Below, piece after piece: positions 7,850-16,282 of a DNA stretch of 42,339 nucleotides; within the stretch, counting starts at the first letter, position 1; each line of letters starts with the position of its first letter. The DNA lies in the NCBI GenBank assembly GCA_944393205.1, contig CALXZI010000010.1, positions 1-42,339 on the forward strand, read 5' to 3'. The position numbers and the translations under genes were made by a program. Origin of the DNA: an uncultured Alphaproteobacteria bacterium. GTDB taxonomy: Bacteria > Pseudomonadota > Alphaproteobacteria > RF32 > CAG-239. The notes beneath the pieces were generated by a model, which was not told the origin of the DNA, searched no databases, and saw only the letters and a program-made list of their open reading frames with translations.

Positions 7850-8590
7850 TTATGCAAAATCCTGCTCGTTATAAAAGAAATCATAAAGTTTGGCAAAAAC
7901 CAGATTTAGATATATAAAGAATATGGAATAAAACCCTACCGATAACCAACCGTGGCAGCCTAAATATTTATCCATTTCATAAATAGCAAGGGAAGGCAGA
8001 TTTAATACTATCATAATCCAGACAAAGCGCCAATAATTTCCTTCCGTTTTATGAAAAGCTTTGCGCATAGAGCCATTTAATCCCTGCAAAGACGATATCC
8101 ACGCAAAATATGGTCGGCAGATAATTAAAGGTGATATTATTAATAAAACCGCCGATAAAATAATCTGATTTATGATGTTGGCTTCAGCATTTTGCAGAGC
8201 TTGCATATATTTTTCAAAAAACAATAAATATTTTTCATTAAATCCCATAAATAACGGTAGATAAGGTAATATTATCAGTAAAAAAGCTGCCAGAACCGTA
8301 ATAAAGAATATTTTGGTAGATGGTACAATACTACCGAAAATATCTATCGTCAGGAAATAAGGCTTTTTCTTAAAATAAAACCGAAAAAAACCACACCAGT
8401 AAACATAATAGCATAACAACCACACAATACTTAATGGATTTGACAACCCTCCGGGAATAAGAGCAAAAGCTCCCAGAATAACAAAATTCGCCAACCAAAA
8501 GCATCGCAACACCGGCTGACTTGTATGTAAATGCGCCAGCGCTGCTTTAAATATTTTTTCTATCGGAATATTTTTGATTTCTTCGGCCAT
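7850..8590 (-). CDS. Polytopic membrane protein next to the coupling ATPase
   Basis: A 246-residue inner-membrane protein of unknown family. After a short cytosolic N-terminus there are about five to six hydrophobic segments (for example PVLRCFWLANFVILGAF, WLLCYYVYWCGFF, FFITVLAAFLLIILPYLPL, IILSAVLLIISPLIICRPYF, FVWIMIVLNLPSLAIY and a last one near VGFYSIFFIYLNLVF). I chose the ATG at 8590 because AAGG lies eight bases upstream; longer in-frame starts would lie inside the upstream gene. It begins ten bases after the VirD4-like stop, so the two are almost certainly co-transcribed. It is the last gene of the - strand run. A role as a membrane partner of the ATPase is inferred only from position. 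Confidence 0.85.
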   Translation of the reverse strand: MAEEIKNIPIEKIFKAALAHLHTSQPVLRCFWLANFVILGAFALIPGGLSNPLSIVWLLCYYVYWCGFFRFYFKKKPYFLTIDIFGSIVPSTKIFFITVLAAFLLIILPYLPLFMGFNEKYLLFFEKYMQALQNAEANIINQIILSAVLLIISPLIICRPYFAWISSLQGLNGSMRKAFHKTEGNYWRFVWIMIVLNLPSLAIYEMDKYLGCHGWLSVGFYSIFFIYLNLVFAKLYDFFYNEQDFA

Positions 8591-8600
8591 AATTTTTGCC

Positions 8601-10814
8601 TTATGAAGCTTCCGTATCCTCCTCAAACGTATCGTTTTCAGCCGCATTCGGATCATAGTCTATACCCAATTTGGATAAAACATCATCATTAATATCCTCG
8701 CGTTGGGCAACAACCCAATCCGGAACATAAGGCGAAGGTTTTAAAGCCGCTAATTTACGCATATTTTTATCCATATACCAACGCGGCGAATCCGCCATAA
8801 TCGGCCTATCAATATAGCTTTGCATTAAAACAACCTGTTTTAACATCGGCAAACTCAATAACTGCGTTGTACTGATAACTGAAACGCCTTGCAACTGATA
8901 ACTGACGTTTTTGGCGAAAGGATTGGAACCTTTACCCAAACCGCCTTCGTTTTTTGAATAAGAAGTGGTTTGAACCGTACGATTACCAATCATCTTGGAG
9001 AAACGTTGCGCCGTTACTTCGTTGTTTTGCGAAAGAATGATTTTACACGCTGTTGTAGAAATAACCGTCTCCAAGTCATCTTTGCCATATTTACCTGAAA
9101 TCTGGCCCAAATCTTGTCCAATAAGTAAATATGAAACCTTCTGTCCACGACCAACCGCCGGTCCGTCAATAACCGCCTTTAACTTCGGCATTTGCGGAAA
9201 CTCGTCCAATACGAACAGACAGCCGAACGGTCCCATTTTGCCATCGGTTTTGTTGACATAGTTCGGCGGATTGGAAATTAGATACGAACTCATCAACTCA
9301 ATAAACACGCTGGAAATCATACCTAAAGCGCGTGCATCGGTCTGGTTAATGGACAAGTATACCGAAATCGGTTTCCATTCACCTGTTACCGGATCTTTCA
9401 TACCGCGCAAATCCTTAAAATGCAAATCCGAGAAACTGGTACGCGCTACCACGGCCGAGTTTTTGAAGATGTTGATACCGGCAAATGCCGTGGAAATAAC
9501 CGAGCCTCGTTCTTTGTCCGGTTTGGCTGCCAAAGAGCTCAACTCTGTATAGCAACGTTGTGAATAGCCGTATTTGCGAGCTTCTTCCACTGCTTCGTCC
9601 AACAAATCGTGCATCGGGTCAGCCATCGCTGCCATCTGGTCACCTTCCGCCAAGCGGCGTCTGATGTCTTGCGCCTGTTTGATTTGAGCTTCAGTCAACC
9701 ATTCCAAAATCATAGCAATACAAGATTCACGGCCTATCCATTTTTCCGGTAACAAATTCCATGTACCTATTGGTAGGTAGTTATCAATTGTGATTGTACC
9801 ATTTTTCAAATCATTTAAGGCTTTGGGCACCATGGGGTCGCGCATATCATTGTAATAGCCTTCCAGTACTTTCTTATCTTCTTCATCAAGTTTGCCTTCG
9901 TAAATTCGGCCAATAAAATAGTCATTGGCTCGCGCCCGTTCGCATTTGGAGCAAATGAAGTGAATAAAACCGTTTAAAGCGGCACGACCGTTTTGTGACC
10001 AAATTGGGTCGGAACTCCCTTTAGGGTCTTCCACCAAAATGTTGCAAATAGAATCAACATACATATCACGTTCTGGTCCCATAGCCGGCAAAGCGTTCGG
10101 CGATAAAGGATTCCAACTTGGATAATAAACGCCTTCTGACGGTCGGTCTTCGGCACCCCAGTTAATAACAAAAACCGGTCCGACTTTAGCACGTGCGCCG
10201 GAAGTTTTGGTATCAAGTTCCGGTTTTGGGTCGTTAACAATCAGACTTAATGTCGGCGAATTAAAAATCGTCGGAATAACAACACCTGCTGTTTTACCAG
10301 TTCCCGGAGGCGCACAACAAAGTGTTGACAAAGTTTCTTTCAATAATAACATTTTTCCCTTAAACTTACCGACCACCTGACAAAAACCATCAAAACCCAA
10401 CAACTCCATTTTGTTAATATCGCGCAAGGTTGCAATCCGCGCCGAACCATGAACATTGGATTGAAAACGATATGGGCAGCTCACGGCACCGACAATCAAC
10501 CCTATCGGCAATGATAAAAAGGGTAAAATCGGCAACCAATGGCTAAGAGAAAAACCGTTGCTAACGGAAAGCTTTTGCATCCAGCTGTAATATTGACTAA
10601 ACAAAAATGACGGTTTTTCCTGCACCGCCGCAAGAAACATCTTGACGCTGGCCATGGTTTTTTTAGAAATGCCATGTTCAATTAAAAATGCCAACGGCAG
10701 AGAAAAAACCGTTAGCAACAGGGTAATAACCAAGGTTATAATCATGGTAACAGCCATCCATTTGACAGCGTTATCATATTCTTCCCATTCTACACCTCTT
10801 TGCCGAAATGCCAT
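8601..10814 (-). CDS. VirD4/TraG-type type IV coupling ATPase
   Basis: A 737-residue hexameric-type ATPase of the VirD4/TraG family. In secretion systems such proteins recruit DNA or protein substrates to a type IV channel at the inner membrane. Two N-terminal membrane segments (about 19-45 and 92-112) enclose a small periplasmic loop. HGSAR (residues 122-126) opens the soluble part, followed by Walker A PPGTGKT (169-175), DPKPEL (195-200), Walker B VLDEFPQM (about 534-541) and the Gln motif IGQDLGQI. An all-alpha insertion lies between the Walker motifs, as in the family. The ATG at 10814 is supported by a GGGGG ribosome site about six bases away. No virB, relaxase or other channel gene is in the window, so its channel is either encoded elsewhere or absent. 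Family assignment is firm; function here is not. Confidence 0.9.
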   Translation of the reverse strand: MAFRQRGVEWEEYDNAVKWMAVTMIITLVITLLLTVFSLPLAFLIEHGISKKTMASVKMFLAAVQEKPSFLFSQYYSWMQKLSVSNGFSLSHWLPILPFLSLPIGLIVGAVSCPYRFQSNVHGSARIATLRDINKMELLGFDGFCQVVGKFKGKMLLLKETLSTLCCAPPGTGKTAGVVIPTIFNSPTLSLIVNDPKPELDTKTSGARAKVGPVFVINWGAEDRPSEGVYYPSWNPLSPNALPAMGPERDMYVDSICNILVEDPKGSSDPIWSQNGRAALNGFIHFICSKCERARANDYFIGRIYEGKLDEEDKKVLEGYYNDMRDPMVPKALNDLKNGTITIDNYLPIGTWNLLPEKWIGRESCIAMILEWLTEAQIKQAQDIRRRLAEGDQMAAMADPMHDLLDEAVEEARKYGYSQRCYTELSSLAAKPDKERGSVISTAFAGINIFKNSAVVARTSFSDLHFKDLRGMKDPVTGEWKPISVYLSINQTDARALGMISSVFIELMSSYLISNPPNYVNKTDGKMGPFGCLFVLDEFPQMPKLKAVIDGPAVGRGQKVSYLLIGQDLGQISGKYGKDDLETVISTTACKIILSQNNEVTAQRFSKMIGNRTVQTTSYSKNEGGLGKGSNPFAKNVSYQLQGVSVISTTQLLSLPMLKQVVLMQSYIDRPIMADSPRWYMDKNMRKLAALKPSPYVPDWVVAQREDINDDVLSKLGIDYDPNAAENDTFEEDTEAS

Positions 10815-10836
10815 TTTTACCCCCTTATAACATTTT

Positions 10837-12321
10837 TTAATTTATATTACGAATTTGTTTTTTCAGCGCATCAAGCTCATTTTTATTAAGTTTTTCATCC
10901 GCGTCTTCCACACTCTTGGAAAAGAGCTTGATTTCTTTTGGACTGCCGCGATTGATGCGCGTGACTTCCACGCCGAGTTCATCCCAAATTTCAAACATAT
11001 CCTCTGCGTTTATAATATTCCCCATCTCAACAATAACAAAAGGTTTTATTTCAAAATCCACATTATTGTTGCTTTCAAGCCTGTCCTTTATTGCTTGAGC
11101 CGCCAAACCCACCTTGCGCACCGGTGATATACGATGGCTGCTTTCGGAAAACCATAAAGGCTCTTCATCATTAAAACGTTCTTCGTCGGCCAGCCAGTCG
11201 CCGGATTCCTTATCTACCAAACACAGGTAAATTTTGCCATCGGCAACGCCGGCAAAATCTATTAATGTATTTTTGACGCTTATGTTGGAAATAACATCAT
11301 AGCCTTTTTGCATCAAGATATCAGCCACTGGATTGCCTTGGCGAACCACCGCTGTAGATACTTTTTCTTTTGTTGCTTTTTTATTATTTTGGCGACGCTC
11401 TTGTTTATTGTTTTCAGAGCGGCGTTCATCGCGACTTTCAGACGATTTATCCCCGCGGCGGTCTTTTTTGCGGCGATAATTGTCATCGTCTTCATCGTCA
11501 TAAGAACGCCGACGCGGTTTGTAATCATCCTCATCATCTTCGTCTCGGCGACGATTGTTTTTATATTCGCGCTCATCACGCCGCGGCTTGCGAGAATAAT
11601 CTTCATCATCTTCATCATCATCTTCAAATTCAAAACGTTTGTTTTGCGATGAACGGCTAGGTTTGGCAGATGTTTTATCCTCTTTTTTGTTTTTATTGCT
11701 GTCTATTTTGAAAATATCCGATTTTTCAAAGGAATCAAAATCCAAATCAAAATCATCATCTTCATCATCCAAATTAAACAAAGCATGACTAAACGTATCT
11801 GATGCCGCAGGCGTTTTATCTTTTGCAACAGTGGTATCAGCCGTAGAAACAGACGGCATCGGATGCGGCATCGGCGCGGGCGCAACCGGCGTCACGGCAT
11901 CATCATAATCATAAATCGGCGCCCTAGGCCCTGCCGGACGAATCTCTTTATACGATTTCTTTTTGACAACTACCGGCTGTTTTGTCACGATTTTAATCGG
12001 TTTCCATAGATTTTTGATAAGAAGAACTGGATAAGATGCGGTTTTCCATATCAGATGTTCCCATGGTATAAGACTTAAAGCCACCCAGCCGGTTATCAAC
12101 ATCGGAATAAATGCTACAATAAGCAATATAAAAGCCCATTCTTTCGGCGTATCTATCACCCAACCGGAAGACCACAAATTCCATGCATGGAGCCAATGCG
12201 GCGGCCAAAATATATCAAAATGCCAGCTTTCAAGCATAATAACCCTTACGCCTTCCGTGAAGATAATGCTCCACAGGCATCCAACAAATATTATACGAGC
12301 CAATACCAGTAAGGGTTTCAA
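10837..12321 (-). CDS. Membrane protein with charged low-complexity region and nuclease-like C-terminal domain
   Basis: A 494-residue protein of unknown family in three parts. Residues 1-100 have two membrane segments (5-27, 62-83) with WHFDIF at 33-38 between them. Residues about 110-320 are disordered, first Pro/Ala/Asp-rich, then an extreme Asp/Glu and Arg/Lys mixture between about 227 and 317. Residues about 330-475 form a folded domain (ILMQKGYDVIS, IDFAGVADGKIYLCLVDKESGDWL) that resembles the alpha-beta core of NERD or restriction-endonuclease-like folds, with the expected ExK catalytic pair not intact. The start is a TTG at 12321, supported by GGGAG six bases upstream. The first 100 residues match the next gene upstream, so the two are paralogues in their membrane part. 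It lies 22 bases before the coupling ATPase. Confidence 0.85.
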   Translation of the reverse strand: MKPLLVLARIIFVGCLWSIIFTEGVRVIMLESWHFDIFWPPHWLHAWNLWSSGWVIDTPKEWAFILLIVAFIPMLITGWVALSLIPWEHLIWKTASYPVLLIKNLWKPIKIVTKQPVVVKKKSYKEIRPAGPRAPIYDYDDAVTPVAPAPMPHPMPSVSTADTTVAKDKTPAASDTFSHALFNLDDEDDDFDLDFDSFEKSDIFKIDSNKNKKEDKTSAKPSRSSQNKRFEFEDDDEDDEDYSRKPRRDEREYKNNRRRDEDDEDDYKPRRRSYDDEDDDNYRRKKDRRGDKSSESRDERRSENNKQERRQNNKKATKEKVSTAVVRQGNPVADILMQKGYDVISNISVKNTLIDFAGVADGKIYLCLVDKESGDWLADEERFNDEEPLWFSESSHRISPVRKVGLAAQAIKDRLESNNNVDFEIKPFVIVEMGNIINAEDMFEIWDELGVEVTRINRGSPKEIKLFSKSVEDADEKLNKNELDALKKQIRNIN

Positions 12322-12374
12322 TGTTTTCTCCCTGCTTTTAGAGAATATTATATTCCGTATTAGTTAACAACTCT

Positions 12375-12872
12375 TTATTGTTCCTTCTTTTTAATTATTT
12401 TTTCTGAAATATTCTGTCGCAGATAATCAGCTTCTTTTACTTTTTTATCTTGTTTTTTTTCTTGCTGAATACGCTCTTTGATAACATCTTCAATCGTTAT
12501 TTTTTCGGCGACAGACATATTTTTAAGCACTATTTGATTGTTGGTCTGCTCATAACGTTTGATTTCCCGATTGGATATATATTCAATCGGCTTTAACAGC
12601 AACTTGAAATAATTCAACCGGCACAAAAACAACAATATAAAAAACCAAAAAAGCATCAAAAAAAATAAAGTGACAAAAAGCATATAATCAGAAATGCCTA
12701 TAATCACACCGTTGCCGTTCCAAAAGCCTTTCATAACTTCCCATTGTTTTTTATAAAAAATGTCAAATTGCCATATTTTTACCATCAGCAAACGGGAAAA
12801 ACATAAGAAAACCGGCGTCCAAATGCCGCCGATAATAATAAATTTAAATATTTTGAATATCTTTTTTAGCAT
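12375..12872 (-). CDS. Small two-helix membrane protein, paralogue of the neighbouring gene's N-terminus
   Basis: A 165-residue protein with two membrane segments (about 9-30 and 62-85) and a Lys/Glu-rich cytosolic tail that is probably helical. WQFDIF at residues 34-39 matches WHFDIF at 33-38 of the 494-residue neighbour. The spacing to the second membrane helix and a following [KN]-x-[LW]-KPI segment also match, so the two probably arose by duplication. It lacks the charged region and the C-terminal domain of its neighbour. Of its two nearest purine-rich stretches, GAAGG is 13 bases from the ATG, a rather long spacing. The function is unknown. It may form a heteromer with its paralogue around the coupling ATPase, which is inference. 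Confidence 0.8.
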   Translation of the reverse strand: MLKKIFKIFKFIIIGGIWTPVFLCFSRLLMVKIWQFDIFYKKQWEVMKGFWNGNGVIIGISDYMLFVTLFFLMLFWFFILLFLCRLNYFKLLLKPIEYISNREIKRYEQTNNQIVLKNMSVAEKITIEDVIKERIQQEKKQDKKVKEADYLRQNISEKIIKKKEQ

Positions 12873-12899
12873 TTATAATTTGCTACCTTCTTAAGATGA

Positions 12900-14909
12900 T
12901 TATCTTTCGCTTGACCCGCCGCGGCCGAATGTGTTGGTGAAAATGTCGCGATTGCGCTTTTCTATACGGTTTTTGAATTTTTCAACTTCAGCTTTACGCG
13001 CGGAAGCATTGATCCTCCGATTTTTTATGGTCTCCAACTGATAAGTGTTCAACTCTTTTGTATATTCAAAGATTTTTTGCATACTCTGCGGTGAATTTTC
13101 TTTCATGGCCTCTTCATACAAGCCTGCTTTTGCCACAATCCTTTCTTTAGAATGCTCCTCTTTGAACATATCTTTATTATAAAGACTTCCGTCTTTGATT
13201 TTGTCTTTAATCATGCTTTTAATTTTGACAATATCTATACCTATTTTATTGGTTAGCTTGTTGTTAAATTTTCTTTCATCAAGTTCATTTTGCTGTAAAG
13301 CAATAACACCTTTAGCTTGTTCGGTCAGCTGTTTTAAGAAATTATTTTGTTGTTTACTTATATGATTTTGCGTAAACGTCTCCAAATCAGGCTTCGGATC
13401 CGGTAGCGCATTGTGTGTAGCTTCCGCTACCAGACGATTGTCTTCAGACATGACTGCTAAAGCTTTTAAGATATCTTTTTGCGTTTCTTGATATCTTGAC
13501 GCAAACATTGCTTGCATTTGCGCATTCGTCGCCGGTTGGTTGTTTATATTCCATGCCGATTGATTTTTCATAAACTCATCCGTCATTTGCGCTGATGTCA
13601 ATAGCATTGCTAGCTTGCCTGTGGCTTCTATGGTTTTGGTTCGGTTTTCCAGTTCTTGTGCCGCCGCATTAATAAATTTTTGCGCTTCAGACGGATTGGC
13701 TTCCAGTTTCTTAACAAACGGATCATCCGGACTAAAATGCTCCCAATGAGGGGTAGGATTGTTTACATTATCTTTTAATTCTTTCATCAAAGAATTGTAT
13801 GATTCTCTTTTGGCTTTGCATTCCGCTCCCAAACCATTCATCATATTTCCGGCCATTTGCAGAAAATCTTGCGCCCGTTTTTGCGCCGCTTTTAGCCTTT
13901 CGTCTTTTAAAGCCTCTATTTTTTGTCGGCGGGCAACAGCACGTTTGACCGCCATATCGCAAGCCGTATCAACGACATCCAAGATTGCGGCCTCAACCCT
14001 ATTAAACAACCAGCTAGCGCCACCCAAAAACCAATCTTCGTACATGTATTTGATAACATCTTCATCACGAAATTTATCATTGCTGGGCTCTCGCTTGTGC
14101 TTATGAGCATCGCCGTCTTGATTTTTCATATCGGCGACTTTTTTGTTATCTTGAAGTTTGCGCAATTGATTGGCTTGATCAACAGTTAAAGTTCCCTGAT
14201 AAGCCTTGTCTTTTAATTGCTCAAGCGTTAATGTTTTTTGTGGCATTTGCTCTTTCCCCGTTTCAACCGTTAATGTTTTTCCATCTTGTTCTTTTCCCTC
14301 AACCTGAAGGGAGCGCCGATCCGTTATAATTGCATTAAGAATATCTTTGGCTTTTTGTCCTTGAAGATTTGCTTGTTTCGGATCTGCTCCGTAGCTATTA
14401 TCACCTTTATACATTTTAGATAAAAAGGTTCTATAATCCGCAACATGAGCAAATAAAGGTTTCGCTTGTTCCGGTTTAAGCGCAGAATCTTGTTTGACGG
14501 CATCTAAAAAATTAATATTCTTAAAAGTTTGTGTGGCAAGAGTTTCGCCATTAAGCGCAAAACCTTTGTCTATCACTTCGGCCGTCGGCTTTTCAACAGA
14601 CGGCAACAAGCCGTTTTCTTTCAACTGTTGCAGATTATCAAGCACTTGTTTGGTTGTTTGTAAAGAAGTTGCTGAACTTTCTACAAGAGTAAAAAGATTT
14701 TTTTCCATTTCATATTTTGACATCAAATCAGGAAGGGCTATCTTGGCTGTAAAATCTTTCCAACTTAAAATTTGCGGATTTTTTTCAATAATATCGGCAG
14801 CTTGTTGCTGATCTTCCGGCGACAAGTCTTTCTTTTGCAACAAATCAAAAAGTCTTTCCGAACTTTTTTGCATTTTTGTTTGCATAGCTCTTATATTCTT
14901 TTCTGCCAT
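12900..14909 (-). CDS. Large helical cytosolic protein in the coupling-ATPase locus
   Basis: A 669-residue protein, mostly predicted helix, rich in Lys, Gln, Glu and Ala. I do not recognise it. It has no signal peptide. One moderately hydrophobic stretch near its middle (FLGGASWLFNRVEAAILDVV) could be an amphipathic or membrane-contacting helix. A basic linker, RKPx-like and His/Lys-rich (DAHKHKREPSND), precedes it. The start ATG has GGAG seven bases upstream. It follows the 312-residue gene after about 80 bases and precedes the two membrane paralogues by about 27 bases. By position it could be a substrate, scaffold or adaptor of the coupling ATPase, but nothing in the sequence proves this. 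Confidence 0.8.
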   Translation of the reverse strand: MAEKNIRAMQTKMQKSSERLFDLLQKKDLSPEDQQQAADIIEKNPQILSWKDFTAKIALPDLMSKYEMEKNLFTLVESSATSLQTTKQVLDNLQQLKENGLLPSVEKPTAEVIDKGFALNGETLATQTFKNINFLDAVKQDSALKPEQAKPLFAHVADYRTFLSKMYKGDNSYGADPKQANLQGQKAKDILNAIITDRRSLQVEGKEQDGKTLTVETGKEQMPQKTLTLEQLKDKAYQGTLTVDQANQLRKLQDNKKVADMKNQDGDAHKHKREPSNDKFRDEDVIKYMYEDWFLGGASWLFNRVEAAILDVVDTACDMAVKRAVARRQKIEALKDERLKAAQKRAQDFLQMAGNMMNGLGAECKAKRESYNSLMKELKDNVNNPTPHWEHFSPDDPFVKKLEANPSEAQKFINAAAQELENRTKTIEATGKLAMLLTSAQMTDEFMKNQSAWNINNQPATNAQMQAMFASRYQETQKDILKALAVMSEDNRLVAEATHNALPDPKPDLETFTQNHISKQQNNFLKQLTEQAKGVIALQQNELDERKFNNKLTNKIGIDIVKIKSMIKDKIKDGSLYNKDMFKEEHSKERIVAKAGLYEEAMKENSPQSMQKIFEYTKELNTYQLETIKNRRINASARKAEVEKFKNRIEKRNRDIFTNTFGRGGSSER

Positions 14910-14990
14910 TTATTTTCTCCGCATTTTATTCTGAATGTATTTTAACATCAATTTTCTTTTTTGTCCAGAATGATTTTTGTGGCAAAATAA

Positions 14991-15929
14991 TCATACTTTC
15001 AAATATTTTAAAAATCTTCCTAAACGGTGATTCTCACGAATGCCATCTTTGGGTGTAACCTTAAGCAGTCCGAAAAAACGCGGTTTTATTTTATCAACTT
15101 CTATCGGCGCATATACCGCCGGATTTTTAGTCAAAGCCTCAAAAGCGCCTTCAGTATCTTTGGCTGCGGTTTTAAAGTAATTGTTAATCAAACGGTCGGC
15201 ATCTACCGGAAAGTTTTTTTTGCGTACAGCCTCAATGAACTTTAATTTACGCTCGCGACGACGCTGATATTCTTCGTATAATTCGCGCTCAATGCGGCGA
15301 CGTTGGGCTTTCAAACGTTTTTCTTCATATGAAACTTCGCAATTTTCAATATCAATCAAAATTTCTACATATGAAATTATGGCAAGTTGAAGGTTTTGAT
15401 CTGACAAGCCTTCGGCAAAGTTTAAAAATTCTTCATCGGTTGAATTGGGATTGAGTAGAGATAGTCTTTCGGGAAAAGCCTGCAACATCACATCCCAGCA
15501 CAAAGAAGCATCATTAACAATCTTGCGGCCGGTGCTGGGTTTATAATTAGGCACCAACATTTCTGCCTTAAATACACAATCCGGCAGTGGAATTGCCCGA
15601 AGGGCGGCAATGGCCGTGATAGCATCAAGAAAATTAGCATAAGCCTGTGCCAATTCTTTTTCATCGTTATTTAAATTCAAAGCAGCCATTTCTTTGTGAA
15701 TATTGCTTTTCTTTTCAGTTTCCGGCGGAAGTTTTTCTGCCGGAGACAAAATCTTGTCATCTTCCGCCTCTATACTGTCATTAATAAAACTATTTAATAA
15801 TTGTTCAAATTCATCATCTTCCGTATCTTTTGCCGGCACGGGTTCCATATCATCCATAATCATATTGTTGATGTCCAGATTGGAATCAATTTGTTCATCT
15901 TGTTCTTTATTTCTGTTCTTTTTGACCAT
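14991..15929 (-). CDS. Acidic hypothetical protein, first of the coupling-ATPase run
   Basis: A 312-residue cytosolic protein of unknown family. The first 80 residues are acidic and probably disordered. A folded helical part follows (about 85-200, with PNYKPSTGRKIVND and WDVMLQAFPERL). After that comes a strongly basic helix (YEEKRLKAQRRRIERELYEE and EYQRRRERK), then a C-terminal part with DRLINNYFKTA and a Lys/Arg-rich end. The ATG at 15929 lies 23 bases inside the upstream DUF6476-like gene, so the two are translationally coupled. The basic helix could contact nucleic acid or ribosomes, but that is speculation. Confidence 0.8.
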   Translation of the reverse strand: MVKKNRNKEQDEQIDSNLDINNMIMDDMEPVPAKDTEDDEFEQLLNSFINDSIEAEDDKILSPAEKLPPETEKKSNIHKEMAALNLNNDEKELAQAYANFLDAITAIAALRAIPLPDCVFKAEMLVPNYKPSTGRKIVNDASLCWDVMLQAFPERLSLLNPNSTDEEFLNFAEGLSDQNLQLAIISYVEILIDIENCEVSYEEKRLKAQRRRIERELYEEYQRRRERKLKFIEAVRKKNFPVDADRLINNYFKTAAKDTEGAFEALTKNPAVYAPIEVDKIKPRFFGLLKVTPKDGIRENHRLGRFLKYLKV

Positions 15930-16206
15930 TTTTGCGCTCTTGTTCTTTTAGGATAACGACACCTTCATAACGGCCGTCGCCGGTGTTGATGATGTGTATT
16001 TTATCTTTGGTTGTCACATATAAACGTTGACCATCGCTTAACGTTGTAAAACCAGCTACAGACGAAGATTCTTCAAGATTAATGGTATAAAAATCAGCTT
16101 CTTGTTCTGACTTTAGCGTGATTTTTGTCAGGATTAAACAAGACACAAAAACCATAAAAAAAGTTAAAACAAAAACAATTATTTTGATAATTTTTAGTTT
16201 ATCCAT
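15907..16206 (-). CDS. Small single-pass membrane protein, DUF6476-like
   Basis: A 99-residue protein with one N-terminal membrane helix (about residues 6-28) and a short extracytoplasmic beta-rich domain (TLSDGQRLYVTTKDKIHIIN, ending in a Lys/Gln-rich tail). The size, the topology, the SDGQRLYVTTKD-type core and the position directly divergent from rluD and rpoH match the alphaproteobacterial DUF6476 family as I remember it. The family number should be checked. The ATG at 16206 has AAGGG eight bases upstream; a TTG three bases earlier is less likely. Its 3' end overlaps the next gene by 23 bases, which ties the unknown locus to this conserved neighbourhood. No function is established. Confidence 0.75.
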   Translation of the reverse strand: MDKLKIIKIIVFVLTFFMVFVSCLILTKITLKSEQEADFYTINLEESSSVAGFTTLSDGQRLYVTTKDKIHIINTGDGRYEGVVILKEQERKNGQKEQK

Positions 16207-16282
16207 CAAAACAACCCTTGCATTTATACCTATATTCGTTAAAATTAAGGCAAAATATCTAACATTTACTTAATTTTACAAA

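Noticed and set aside
7850..10814. Integrated conjugative element
   Set aside because: No relaxase, integrase, attachment repeats or channel genes; the run begins at a conserved housekeeping neighbourhood.
11308..11652. Open frames on the + strand and in another - frame within the charged region of the 494-residue gene
   Set aside because: Low-complexity GAT/GAA and CGT codons keep all frames open. The products are repetitive Ile/Phe or Met/Lys sequences.
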